The notes below the pieces were generated by a model. That model was not told where the DNA came from. It worked only from the letters and a program-made list of their open reading frames with translations, and did not search any database. Made by a program: the position numbers and the translations under genes. Positions 25,470-35,653 of a stretch of 64,000 nucleotides of DNA are shown piece after piece (position 1 is the stretch's first letter; the number at the start of each line of letters is the position of its first letter). This stretch comes from Streptomyces ferrugineus (GTDB lineage: Bacteria > Actinomycetota > Actinomycetes > Streptomycetales > Streptomycetaceae). The stretch lies in NCBI RefSeq assembly GCF_015160855.1, contig NZ_CP063373.1, forward strand, positions 1,054,001 to 1,118,000, in the 5' to 3' direction.

Positions 25470-25880
25470 ATGAGCGAGATCACAGGGCAGACCGGCCTTC
25501 GCAACGGGGCGACCGCCGTCGTGAACGAGTCGTACTCCTTCGCCTGCATGCGCTGCGGGCACGGCTGGGAGCAGTCGTACGAGATAGAGCACCACATGGA
25601 CGGTGAGGGCCGCGAGTTCGTGATGTACGTGGCCGACGGCCAGGTCGTGCCGTCGCCGCTGAGCCGGCCGACGTGTCCCAACTGCGACAACCACGTCGTA
25701 CGGATCATGCGGCCGGGCCGGGTGGCGTCGGTGCGCGACGCGGTGCACCAGCAGCACCGGGTGCCGCCGGCGGGCCCGGTGGAGGTGCCGTCGGTGCCGG
25801 CCGACGGCGCGGCGGCGAAGGAGCCGCACCACTGGCACCTGGCCGACCTGCTGCACGTCTTCCAGCGCAGGGCGAGCTGA
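25470..25880 (+). CDS. Hypothetical zinc-ribbon protein (136 aa)
   Basis: A 136-residue protein with two CxxC knuckles, CMRCGHGWEQSYEIEHH (near residue 28) and CPNCDNHVVR (near 70), that would form one zinc ribbon. The C-terminal half is low-complexity with a conserved HHWHLADLLHVFQRR end. No known name. The ATG at 25470 follows CAGGAGCTGGC. The long leader contains two hairpins (25402-25417 and 25428-25448, stem GTGGGGCG/CGCCCCAC). The MITE-like palindrome directly after the stop can act as its terminator. Confidence 0.75.
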   Translation: MSEITGQTGLRNGATAVVNESYSFACMRCGHGWEQSYEIEHHMDGEGREFVMYVADGQVVPSPLSRPTCPNCDNHVVRIMRPGRVASVRDAVHQQHRVPPAGPVEVPSVPADGAAAKEPHHWHLADLLHVFQRRAS

Positions 25881-25896
25881 GCCGGACGCCCGGTCC

Positions 25897-25963
25897 CTAG
25901 GTCCTGTCGTCAAATTCCCGCCTGACGCCGCGCGGCAGGCGGGAATTTGACGACAGGACCTAG
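25897..25963. mobile_element. MITE-like perfect palindrome flanked by CTAG
   Basis: Two perfect 28-bp arms (25897-25924 and 25936-25963) enclose an 11-base loop. The arms begin CTAGGTCCTGTCGTCAAATT. CTAG is the 4-bp target duplicated by several IS5-family elements, so the unit may be a 59-bp internally deleted element (25901-25959) between two CTAG copies. It could also work as a terminator. Confidence 0.55.
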
Positions 25964-25991
25964 CGGCGTGCCCCTTTCGTAGGATCGGGGC

Positions 25992-26873
25992 ATGCCTTCG
26001 AACGCCGCCGACAAGCACGCCGCCCCGCCGCTCCCGGAACCGCTCCGGGTACCGGTCGCCGACTCGCACACCCACCTCGACATGCAGTCGGGCACGGTGG
26101 AGGAGGCCCTGGCGAAGGCGGCGTCGGTGGGCGTGACGACCGTCGTGCAGGTGGGCTGCGACGTACGGGGCTCGCGGTGGGCGGCCGAGACGGCGGCGGA
26201 GTACGACGCCGTGCACGCGACCGTCGCGCTGCATCCGAACGAGGCGCCGCGCATCGTGCACGGCGATCCCGACGGCTGGTCCCGGCAGGGGGCGCGCGAG
26301 CCCGGGGGCGCGGGGGCGCTCGACGAGGCGCTCGCGGAGATCGACCGCCTGGCCGCACTCCCCCAGGTGAAGGGCGTCGGCGAGACCGGCCTCGACTACT
26401 TCCGCACCGGGCCCGAGGGCAAGCAGGCGCAGGAGGAGTCCTTCCGCGCCCACGTCGAGATCGCCAAGCGGCACGGCAAGACGCTGGTCATCCACGACCG
26501 CGACGCCCACGAGGACGTGCTGCGCGTGCTGAAGGAGGAGGGCGCGCCCGAGCGGACCGTCTTCCACTGCTACTCCGGCGACGCGGAGATGGCCAAGGTG
26601 TGCGCCCGCGCCGGATACTTCATGTCCTTCGCGGGCAACGTCACCTTCAAGAACGCCCAGAACCTGCGGGACGCGGTGGCGGTGGCGCCGCTGGAGCTGC
26701 TCCTGGTGGAGACGGACGCGCCCTTCCTCACGCCGGTGCCGTACCGCGGACGGCCCAATGCGCCGTATCTCATTCCGATCACGGTGCGCGCCATGGCGGC
26801 CGTACGGGGGATCGAGGAGGACGCGCTGGCGGCGGCCCTCGGCTCGAACACGGCACATGCCTTCGGTTACTGA
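25992..26873 (+). CDS. TatD-family metal-dependent hydrolase (DNase-like)
   Basis: A 293-residue TIM-barrel hydrolase. Metal ligands are visible: DSHTHLDM near residue 28, VGETGLDYFR (the Glu), HDRDAHEDVL (His), FHCYSGD (His) and VETDAPFLTP (Asp). The family has 3'-5' exonuclease and deoxyribonuclease activity in DNA repair. The ATG at 25992 lies six bases after TAGGAT (25980-25985) with no ribosome site, so it is probably leaderless. The promoter starts right after the MITE-like palindrome. Confidence 0.9.
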   Translation: MPSNAADKHAAPPLPEPLRVPVADSHTHLDMQSGTVEEALAKAASVGVTTVVQVGCDVRGSRWAAETAAEYDAVHATVALHPNEAPRIVHGDPDGWSRQGAREPGGAGALDEALAEIDRLAALPQVKGVGETGLDYFRTGPEGKQAQEESFRAHVEIAKRHGKTLVIHDRDAHEDVLRVLKEEGAPERTVFHCYSGDAEMAKVCARAGYFMSFAGNVTFKNAQNLRDAVAVAPLELLLVETDAPFLTPVPYRGRPNAPYLIPITVRAMAAVRGIEEDALAAALGSNTAHAFGY

Positions 26874-27013
26874 CCGATAACCGAGGGATAACGCTCGCGA
26901 GGGTTCACCTCGGACCGACGGCGACGCTGTGTAGTCGCGTCGCTTTGGAGAGTCACGGCACCTCCGCTAGGTTCTGGGGGCCCGAAACGGACCCCTCGCT
27001 GGAGCGTGTCGTC

Positions 27014-28408
27014 GTGAGCAACGCGCAGTTCGAGACGTACGGCCCGAGCCGGGCCCACGAGCCCCCGCCGTACGGCGGCTTCGACCCGTACGGCGCTCAG
27101 ACGCTGGCGTACGGGGTGCCGAGGCCCTACGAGGCGCGTACGGACAGTTACGGAGCCGGGTACGAGACGCGCGGGGGGTACGGGGCGTACGAGAAGTACG
27201 ACGACACCTACCGGCCCGCGTACGAGATCTCCGAGACGGCGCACACGCCCGTGGTGCGCCCCAGGAGCGGCCGCCGGGCCGCGCACCGGCGCAGGGCGCG
27301 CGCGGCCGAGAGGGGCGACGGGACCATGCGCCGGCTCGTCCCGCAGGCGCTGGTCGTCGCGTTCCTCGCGGGCGGGACCAGCGCGTTCGTCGCCAAGGAC
27401 AAGGGGATCGAGCTGAGCGTCGACGGCAAGCCGCGCAGCCTGCACACCTTCGCCGACGACGTCACCGAACTGCTCGACGACGAGGGCGTCGAGGTCGGGG
27501 CGCACGACGAGGTCGCGCCTCCTCCCGACACGGGGCTCGCCAACGGGGACGAGGTCGCGGTGCGCTACGGACGTCCCCTGCGGCTCACGATCGACGGCCA
27601 CAAGCGCGAGGTGTGGACGACGGCGCACACGGTGGAGGAGGCGCTCACTCAGCTGGGGGTGCGTGCCGAGGGCGCGTATCTTTCGGCCTCGCGCTCCCGG
27701 CGCATCGGGCGTGAGGGGCTCGCGCTGGAGGTGCGCACCGAGCGAGCCGTGACGGTCATGGCGGACGGCCTGGCCCGCCCCATCCGCACCAACGCCGCGA
27801 CCGTGAACGAGGTCGTGGAGCAGGCGGGGATCACCCTGCGCGGCCAGGACACCACCTCCGTCCCCCTGGACAGCTTCCCGCGCGACGGGCAGACGGTCAC
27901 CGTCCTGAGGATCACCGGCCGCAAGGAGATCCGCGACGAGGCGATCCCGTTCGCCGTGGAGCGCGTCGACGACCCCTCGGTGTTCAAGGGCACGGAGATC
28001 GTCGAGCGGGCGGGGCGGGCGGGACTGCGGCGGACCACGTACTCCCTGCGCACGGTCAACGGCGTCAAGCAGAAGCCGCGCCGGACCGGGTCCGAGGTGG
28101 TGCGCGAGCCGCAGACACAGATCGTGAAGGTGGGCACCAAGCCCCTGCCGACGTCCGTGGACGGTGCCGGGCAGCTCAACTGGGACGGGCTGGCGGCGTG
28201 CGAGTCCGGGGGCCGGGCCGACGCGGTGGACTCGTCGGGGACGTACGGCGGGCTGTACCAGTTCGACACGCGGACCTGGCACGACCTCGGCGGGAAGGGC
28301 CGGCCGCAGGACGCCCCGCCGGCGGAGCAGACGATGCGCGCGAAGAAGCTGTACGTGCGGCAGGGGACCAGTCCCTGGCCGCACTGCGGGGGGCGGCTGC
28401 ACAGGTGA
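27014..28408 (+). CDS. rpfB: Resuscitation-promoting factor RpfB-type muralytic enzyme
   Basis: A 464-residue protein. Residues 1-100 form an unusual Tyr/Pro/Gly-rich region ([32 protein letters not shown]), followed by a basic stretch and a membrane/signal segment ([20 protein letters not shown]), then DUF348 repeats ([53 protein letters not shown]), a G5 domain (about 300-380) and a C-terminal lysozyme-like Rpf domain ([29 protein letters not shown]) with the catalytic Glu. It cleaves peptidoglycan during spore germination. The GTG at 27014 follows GGAG; an internal ATG before the membrane segment is an alternative start. No c-di-AMP riboswitch was recognised upstream. Confidence 0.9.
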   Translation: MSNAQFETYGPSRAHEPPPYGGFDPYGAQTLAYGVPRPYEARTDSYGAGYETRGGYGAYEKYDDTYRPAYEISETAHTPVVRPRSGRRAAHRRRARAAERGDGTMRRLVPQALVVAFLAGGTSAFVAKDKGIELSVDGKPRSLHTFADDVTELLDDEGVEVGAHDEVAPPPDTGLANGDEVAVRYGRPLRLTIDGHKREVWTTAHTVEEALTQLGVRAEGAYLSASRSRRIGREGLALEVRTERAVTVMADGLARPIRTNAATVNEVVEQAGITLRGQDTTSVPLDSFPRDGQTVTVLRITGRKEIRDEAIPFAVERVDDPSVFKGTEIVERAGRAGLRRTTYSLRTVNGVKQKPRRTGSEVVREPQTQIVKVGTKPLPTSVDGAGQLNWDGLAACESGGRADAVDSSGTYGGLYQFDTRTWHDLGGKGRPQDAPPAEQTMRAKKLYVRQGTSPWPHCGGRLHR

Positions 28409-28452
28409 GTCCCTGGGGCGGCCACGTCGGCGGCGCCCCGTACCCTTGTCGG

Positions 28453-29319
28453 GTGAGCAGCCCCACCCCCGACGCCCTCCTGGGCCCCGCCGACGTCCGA
28501 GAGCTCGCGGCGGCCCTCGGTGTGCGCCCCACCAAGCAGCGCGGCCAGAACTTCGTGATCGACGCGAACACGGTCCGCCGTATCGTCCGCACCGCCCAGG
28601 TCCGCCCCGACGACGTGGTCGTCGAGATCGGCCCGGGGCTCGGCTCGCTCACCCTCGCCCTGCTGGAGGTGGCCGACCGCGTCACCGCCGTCGAGATCGA
28701 CGACGTACTGGCCGCCGCGCTCCCGTCCACGATCGCCGCCCGCATGCCGGAGCGCGCCGACCGCTTCGCGCTGGTGCACTCCGACGCGATGCACGTCACT
28801 CAGCTGCCGGGCCCGCCGCCCACCGCGCTGGTCGCGAACCTCCCCTACAACGTGGCCGTCCCGGTCCTGCTCCACATGCTGGAGACCTTCCCGAGCATCG
28901 AACGCACCCTCGTCATGGTGCAGTCGGAGGTCGCCGACCGCCTCGCCGCCGCACCCGGCTCGAAGGTGTACGGCGTGCCGTCCGTGAAGGCCAACTGGTA
29001 CGCCGAGGTCAAGCGGGCCGGCGCCATCGGGCGCAACGTCTTCTGGCCCGCGCCGAACGTCGACAGCGGCCTGGTCGCCCTGACCCGGCGCACCGAGCCG
29101 ATCAAGACCACCGCTTCCCGGCGCGAGGTCTTCGCCGTCGTCGACGCCGCCTTCGCCCAGCGCCGCAAGACGCTGCGCGCCGCGCTCGCCGGCTGGGCGG
29201 GTTCGGCGCCGGCCGCCGAGGCGGCACTCGTCGCGGCCGGCGTCTCGCCGCGGGCGCGCGGAGAGGCCCTGACCGTCGAGGAGTTCGCGCGCATCGCCGA
29301 GCACAAGGAGTCCGAGTAA
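28453..29319 (+). CDS. ksgA: 16S rRNA (adenine(1518)-N6/adenine(1519)-N6)-dimethyltransferase KsgA
   Basis: A 288-residue rRNA dimethyltransferase (RsmA). Motifs: [34 protein letters not shown] (SAM site), VTAVEID, and the catalytic [11 protein letters not shown]. It dimethylates two adenines in 16S helix 45. The GTG at 28453 lies six bases after TACCCT (28441-28446) with no ribosome site, so it is probably leaderless. Its TAA stop is followed immediately by the ispE GTG, so the two form an operon. Confidence 0.93.
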   Translation: MSSPTPDALLGPADVRELAAALGVRPTKQRGQNFVIDANTVRRIVRTAQVRPDDVVVEIGPGLGSLTLALLEVADRVTAVEIDDVLAAALPSTIAARMPERADRFALVHSDAMHVTQLPGPPPTALVANLPYNVAVPVLLHMLETFPSIERTLVMVQSEVADRLAAAPGSKVYGVPSVKANWYAEVKRAGAIGRNVFWPAPNVDSGLVALTRRTEPIKTTASRREVFAVVDAAFAQRRKTLRAALAGWAGSAPAAEAALVAAGVSPRARGEALTVEEFARIAEHKESE

Positions 29320-30246
29320 GTGAGCGCGAGCGTCACCGTCCGCGTCCCCGCCAAGGTCAACGTCCAGCTCGCGGTGGGCGCCGCCCGGCCCGACGGGTTC
29401 CACGACCTGGCCAACGTCTTCCTCGCCGTCGGCCTGTACGACGAGGTCACCGTCACCGCCTCGCCCGACGGCCCGCGCGTCACCTGCGACGGCCCCGACG
29501 CCGACCAGGTGCCGCTGGACCGCACGAACCTCGCCGCGCGCGCGGCCGAGGCGCTCGCCGCGCGCCACGGCCGTACCCCCGACGTGCATCTGCACATCGC
29601 CAAGGACATCCCGGTGGCCGGCGGCATGGCGGGCGGCAGCGCGGACGGCGCGGGCGCGCTGCTGGCGTGCGACGCGCTGTGGGGCACCAACGCCTCGCGC
29701 GAGGAACTCCTCGACATCTGCGCCGAGTTGGGCAGCGACGTGCCGTTCAGCCTGGTCGGCGGCGCGGCCCTGGGCACCGGACGGGGCGAGAAGCTGCGCG
29801 TGCTCGACGTGGGCGGCACCTTCCACTGGGTGTTCGCGATGGCCGACCGCGGGCTGTCCACCCCCGCCGTCTTCCGCGAGTTCGACCGGCTCGGCGAGGG
29901 CACCGACATCCCCGAACCCGTCGCCTCCCAGCCGCTGCTCGACGCCCTGGCCAAGGGGGACGCCGACGCGCTCGCCGCCGCCGTCTCCAACGACCTCCAG
30001 CCCGCGGCCCTCTCCCTCTTCCCGGAGCTCGCCGACACCCTCGCCGCCGGCCGCGCCGCGGGCGCGCTGACGGCGCTCGTCTCCGGCTCAGGCCCGACCA
30101 CGGCGTTCCTCGTCCGCGATCCCGAGGCGGCGGTGAAGGTGACCGAGGCCCTGCGGACGTCCGGCACCTGCCGCTCGGTGCGCACGGCGTCGGGGCCCGC
30201 GCGGGGCGCGACGGTGGTGCGGGGCGGCGGTGAGTTCGGGGAGTAA
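29320..30246 (+). CDS. ispE: 4-diphosphocytidyl-2-C-methyl-D-erythritol kinase IspE
   Basis: A 308-residue GHMP kinase of the non-mevalonate isoprenoid pathway. Motif 1 VRVPAKVNVQL, motif 2 PVAGGMAGGSADGAGALLA (ATP loop) and motif 3 LVSGSGPTTAFLV are all present. It supplies isopentenyl diphosphate for menaquinone, polyprenyl phosphate and terpenes. The GTG starts at the base after the ksgA stop, a conserved actinobacterial ksgA-ispE order. A hairpin terminator begins at the stop codon. Confidence 0.94.
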   Translation: MSASVTVRVPAKVNVQLAVGAARPDGFHDLANVFLAVGLYDEVTVTASPDGPRVTCDGPDADQVPLDRTNLAARAAEALAARHGRTPDVHLHIAKDIPVAGGMAGGSADGAGALLACDALWGTNASREELLDICAELGSDVPFSLVGGAALGTGRGEKLRVLDVGGTFHWVFAMADRGLSTPAVFREFDRLGEGTDIPEPVASQPLLDALAKGDADALAAAVSNDLQPAALSLFPELADTLAAGRAAGALTALVSGSGPTTAFLVRDPEAAVKVTEALRTSGTCRSVRTASGPARGATVVRGGGEFGE

Positions 30247-30269
30247 CTCCGTACTCACAAGTACGAGTT
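30245..30269 (+). terminator. Hairpin terminator of the ksgA-ispE operon
   Basis: AACTC-(C)-GTAC pairs with GTAC-GAGTT around TCACAA, nine bp with one bulge, beginning inside the TAA stop. Confidence 0.5.
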
Positions 30270-30291
30270 CTTCGCTCGATCTCCACACGGA

Positions 30292-30311
30292 TGTACTGCG
30301 ATCGCAGTACA
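30292..30311. promoter_or_regulatory. Perfect 20-bp palindrome upstream of the amidase gene
   Basis: TGTACTGCGATCGCAGTACA is an exact 20-bp palindrome without a loop, the shape of a dimeric regulator site. A second hairpin, CGCTTGA-CGAT-TCAAGCG (30338-30355), lies between it and the amidase start. Confidence 0.5.
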
Positions 30312-30413
30312 CGTGGGACGAGTGGGACGGTTAATGTCGCTTGACGATTCAAGCGTCTGGCCCCCACATGCGCCGACGCACCGTCAAGTGCACTTCTGGA
30401 AGGGGACACCTCC

Positions 30414-31535
30414 GTGTCCGAATCCCCCACCCCCGCACAGCCGTCCCACCGTAGAAAGCGCTCCCTCTCCCGCCGGGGCGCGATCGCCGCCGGCGGCGCG
30501 GTGGCCGCCGGGGCCGCGATCACGCCGATGGTGTTCGCGGCCGGCGACTCCGGCGAGAGCGACAACTCCGCCTCCGGCACCGGCGATTCCGGCACGACGC
30601 CGGAGAAGTTCCCGGCCACCCGGACCGAGGCCGCCACCGGCACCGGCGAGGCCACCACCGCCTTCGCCGCCTCCTACGTCGGGGTCCGCTGGTCCGGCGC
30701 GAAGGACGGCGCCGCCATCCGGCTCGCGGACGGCGACTGGCAGACCCTGGCCAGCGGCTGCGCGACCGTCGAGGACGGCGGCACGGCCCTGGTCGCCGCC
30801 GACAGCGCCACCGCGTACTCGGTGAAGGCGCCGGGCGGCATCAACGCCGTCCACTCGCTCGCGATCGACACCACCGACGGACCCGACCGCACCTTCCACG
30901 TGCCGAGCGAGCCCACGCGCGTGCGCGGCGTCGGCTACCTCTCGCGCCCGGCCTGGGGCGCCGACGAGTCCAAGCGGTTCAAGCCGGACGGCTCGGTCAA
31001 CTCGCCCGAGACGTACTACCCGCTGCAGATCATCACGGTCCACCACACCGCGACGCCGAACGACGACCCCGACCCGGCCGCGACGGTACGCGCGATCTAC
31101 GAGTACCACGCGATCACCAACGACTGGGGCGACATCGGCTACCACTTCCTCATCGACGAGGCGGGCACGGTCTACGAGGGCCGCTACTCCGGCGACGACG
31201 GCATCCCGGCCTTCAACCCCGACGGCGACCTCGTCACCGGCTTCCACTCCGTGGGCTACAACTCCGGCGCCCTGGGCATCGCCCTGATCGGCAACCTCGA
31301 CCGGCAGGCGCCCACGGACGCGGCCAAGGCCTCCCTGATCCGGCTGATCAAGGTGATATGCCGCCTCCAGGGCCTCGACCCGCAGGCGCAGGTGACCTAC
31401 ACCAACCCCGTCAACGGCACGAAGAAGGACACGAACACCATCGGCGGGCACCGCGACTACTTCGACACCGAATGCCCCGGCCAGGTCATGTACGACCTCC
31501 TCGGCGAGGTCCGCACGGCCGCCGCCCGCCGCTGA
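30414..31535 (+). CDS. Peptidoglycan-recognition-type N-acetylmuramoyl-L-alanine amidase
   Basis: A 373-residue exported protein. The N-terminus has a Tat-like signal (SLSRRGAIAAGGAVAAGAAI). A linker region of about 120 residues is followed by a PGRP/Amidase_2 domain: LSRPAWGADESKRF, ITVHHTATPN (zinc His), YHFLIDEAGTVYEGR, SVGYNSGALGIALIGNL and a C-terminal GGHRDYFDTECPG with the second zinc His and the Cys ligand. It should cut the MurNAc-L-Ala bond in cell-wall peptidoglycan. The GTG at 30414 follows GGAAGGGG. It has its own promoter region and terminator. Confidence 0.9.
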   Translation: MSESPTPAQPSHRRKRSLSRRGAIAAGGAVAAGAAITPMVFAAGDSGESDNSASGTGDSGTTPEKFPATRTEAATGTGEATTAFAASYVGVRWSGAKDGAAIRLADGDWQTLASGCATVEDGGTALVAADSATAYSVKAPGGINAVHSLAIDTTDGPDRTFHVPSEPTRVRGVGYLSRPAWGADESKRFKPDGSVNSPETYYPLQIITVHHTATPNDDPDPAATVRAIYEYHAITNDWGDIGYHFLIDEAGTVYEGRYSGDDGIPAFNPDGDLVTGFHSVGYNSGALGIALIGNLDRQAPTDAAKASLIRLIKVICRLQGLDPQAQVTYTNPVNGTKKDTNTIGGHRDYFDTECPGQVMYDLLGEVRTAAARR

Positions 31536-31547
31536 CGCCGAGCACTC

Positions 31548-31579
31548 CGCCCCGGGGAGGACAGGGGGTCCCCGGGGCG
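31548..31579 (+). terminator. Hairpin terminator after the amidase gene
   Basis: Perfect 11-bp arms CGCCCCGGGGA (31548-31558) and TCCCCGGGGCG (31569-31579) around a 10-base loop. Confidence 0.75.
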
Positions 31580-31669
31580 CACGTGTGTGTGAAGACTCTC
31601 GGGGCGTGAAGGTCTGTCGGTGGGCGCGACTACCCTGGAGGGTCGATCGTCCCCCTGGGCAGGAGAGAA

Positions 31670-33478
<1,809 letters not shown>

Positions 33479-33530
33479 CGCTCCGCTGGGGGTGCCGCGA
33501 TAGGTCGGTTGCTCGGCTGCGGCGCCGTTG

Positions 33531-33569
33531 GGGCTGGTCGCGCAGTTCCCCGCGCCCCTGTGGGGCGCG
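33531..33569. repeat. Dispersed Streptomyces intergenic repeat with hairpin
   Basis: GGGCTGGTCGCGCAGTTCCC followed by the hairpin CGCGCCCC-TGT-GGGGCGCG (33551-33569). I recognise this as one of the very common intergenic repeats of Streptomyces genomes; here it can end the ABC-F transcript. Confidence 0.7.
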
Positions 33570-33779
33570 TCCGCACCCTGCGTGAAGAGGGTGTGAACGC
33601 GCATAACGGCGGTATCACGGGCCCGTCCTCCCTTGGGAACAGGGGTGGATGCGGCCCGGTGGGCTGTCGGTGGTGGGTGATAGAAAGGGCCGCCTGAGAA
33701 CAGTCTGAGAAACGCCGGTGTGGCGGAAACGCGACGGCACGGAACGTGGCACCACACCGGTCTCAAGGGGGAACCGCTC

Positions 33780-35567
33780 ATGAGCCAGCCGCCCAACCAG
33801 CCGCCGCAGGGCGGATTCGGCGCACCACAGGATCCGAGGCAGGGTGGCTTCGGAGCGCCGCAGACCCCGCCCCCGCCGCAGGGCGCCCCTCAGACACCCC
33901 CGCCGCCCCAGGGCCCGCCGCAGACTCCGCCGCCCCCGCAAGGCCCGCCGTCCGGCGCCCCGCAGCCCGGATACGGCTACCCCCAGCAGCCGCCCGCCCA
34001 GCCGGGCCCGTACGCCCAACCCCAGCAGCAGCCGGGGCCGTACGGCTATCCGCAGCAGCCCGGCCCCTACGCCCAGCAGCCCGCCCAGGGCTACGGCTAC
34101 CCGCCCCAGCCGCAGTACCCGGGCGCGCCCGGCCCCGGCTCGCGCAACCCCTTCAAAGGCAAGCCCGCCCTCGCCATCGGTGCCGCCGTCGCGGCACTGG
34201 TCGTCATCGGGGGCACCGTGTACGCGGTGACCAGCGGCGGCGACGACAAGGACGACAAGCCCGTCGCCCAGCAGACCGACGACCCCAAGGGCTCCGCGTC
34301 CCCGTCCGGCTCCGAGGGCGGCGGCAGCGAGGGCGGCGACGACCCGGAGAACCTCAACGCGGGCCGCCAGGCGGGCGAATCGAAGGTGCTCTGGTACAAG
34401 TCGGCGCCGGACGCGCCCAAGTCCGGCGCGGACGCCCCCGGCATGTGGATCACCGACAAGGCCGCGGTGAAGGCGGCGTACAAGCAGCTCTTCGCCTACA
34501 ACGTCGCCGACGGCGAGAACGCCTGGGACCCGATCTCCTTCCCGGAGAAGATCTGCGCGGTCACCCCGCAGAAGTCGGCCGACGACAAGGTCGTCGTCGC
34601 GTACATGAACGGCAGCAGCGACCGCGCCAAGTGCAACCAGCTCCAGCAGGTCGACCTCAACACCGGCGAAAAGGGCTGGAAGGGCGATGTCGCCAACGGC
34701 CAGCTGTTCGACAGCACGCTGAAGGTCGAACTGTCCATCACCGGCAAGACCCTGATGGTGGGCCGCTCGCAGTCCGGCACCGCGTACGACATCGACAGCG
34801 GCAAGAAGCTGTGGGACAAGACGCGTTACGGCGACAAGTGCTTCCCGGCCGCCTTCGCGGGCGGCGACAAGCTCATCTCTGTCGCGTCCTGCGACGCCTC
34901 CGGCTCCGACGAGCACGACGAGGTGCAGGAGCTCGACCCGGTCACCGGCAAGGCGAAGTGGACCATGCGGTTCGACAAGGGCTGGCGCGTCGCACGCGTC
35001 TTCTCCATGGACCCGCTGGTCATCTACGGCACCAACAAGGAGAAGAAGGCGTGGAACATCTCCACGTTCAACTCCGCCGGCAAGATCCGCTCGCAGGTCG
35101 ACGTCGACCTCGACATCGGCGCCGAGTGCGGCTGGGCCATCCTGCAGCGTGACCTCACGGGCTGCTCCGGTGTGGTCGCCGACGCCAACACGCTCTACAT
35201 GCCGACCAAGGCGATCAGCAGCGCCAACGAGATCGTCGCCATCGACCTCGCCAACGGCAAGGAGAAGTGGCGCGTGAAGTCCCCGGCCGAGGAGTCGATG
35301 CTGCCGATCAAGGTCGAGGAGGGCAAGCTCATCGCGTACGTCCAGCCGTCGTACGACGCGGGCGGCCAGGTCGTGTCGATCCCGGCCACCGGGAGCAACC
35401 ACGAGCCCAGCAAGCTGCTCCAGAACCCGGCGGGCGCCGCGGACATCGAGAACGGCTTCTTCTCCAAGGCGTACGCCTGGGTCGACGGGCGCTTCTACCT
35501 CTCCAGCACCCGGCTCAGCGGCAACGACGAAGCCAAGGAGAAGCTGATGCTCGCCTTCGGCAAGTGA
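33780..35567 (+). CDS. Membrane-anchored PQQ-type beta-propeller protein with Pro/Gln-rich N-terminus (copy 1)
   Basis: A 595-residue protein. Residues 1-125 are cytoplasmic and Pro/Gln/Gly/Tyr-rich, including three exact-length repeats of QTPPPPQGxP (residues 28-57). One membrane helix follows (KPALAIGAAVAALVVIGGTVYAV, about 128-150), then a charged linker and an extracytoplasmic PQQ-like/BamB-like beta-propeller (about 195-590) with strand motifs such as LNTGEKGWKGDV, IDSGKKLWDKT and IDLANGKEKWRV. No catalytic signature. The ATG follows AAGGGGGA. It is a tandem paralogue of the next gene; both may be sensor or scaffold proteins. Confidence 0.82.
   Translation: MSQPPNQPPQGGFGAPQDPRQGGFGAPQTPPPPQGAPQTPPPPQGPPQTPPPPQGPPSGAPQPGYGYPQQPPAQPGPYAQPQQQPGPYGYPQQPGPYAQQPAQGYGYPPQPQYPGAPGPGSRNPFKGKPALAIGAAVAALVVIGGTVYAVTSGGDDKDDKPVAQQTDDPKGSASPSGSEGGGSEGGDDPENLNAGRQAGESKVLWYKSAPDAPKSGADAPGMWITDKAAVKAAYKQLFAYNVADGENAWDPISFPEKICAVTPQKSADDKVVVAYMNGSSDRAKCNQLQQVDLNTGEKGWKGDVANGQLFDSTLKVELSITGKTLMVGRSQSGTAYDIDSGKKLWDKTRYGDKCFPAAFAGGDKLISVASCDASGSDEHDEVQELDPVTGKAKWTMRFDKGWRVARVFSMDPLVIYGTNKEKKAWNISTFNSAGKIRSQVDVDLDIGAECGWAILQRDLTGCSGVVADANTLYMPTKAISSANEIVAIDLANGKEKWRVKSPAEESMLPIKVEEGKLIAYVQPSYDAGGQVVSIPATGSNHEPSKLLQNPAGAADIENGFFSKAYAWVDGRFYLSSTRLSGNDEAKEKLMLAFGK
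33861..33950 (+). repeat. Three 30-bp coding repeats (QTPPPPQGxP)
   Basis: Codons 28-57 of the first propeller gene form three 30-bp units encoding the ten-residue motif QTPPPPQGAP/QGPP. The reading frame is preserved, so copy number could vary without disrupting the protein. Confidence 0.75.
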
Positions 35568-35653
35568 GGCGTGCGCCGGCCGCTGTCCTCGCCGTCGTCC
35601 CCACCGTGTCCGCCGCGCCGCCCGTCGTCCCCCTCCCCTGAGGTACCCACGCC

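Noticed and set aside
26874..27013. Possible c-di-AMP (ydaO) riboswitch before rpfB
   Set aside because: Known for other Streptomyces rpf genes, but the leader is short and I could not find the conserved core.
26177..27013. N-terminal extension of the rpfB ORF back through the tatD-like gene
   Set aside because: That frame overlaps the TatD coding sequence and is Arg-rich shadow sequence; the GTG at 27014 has a GGAG site.
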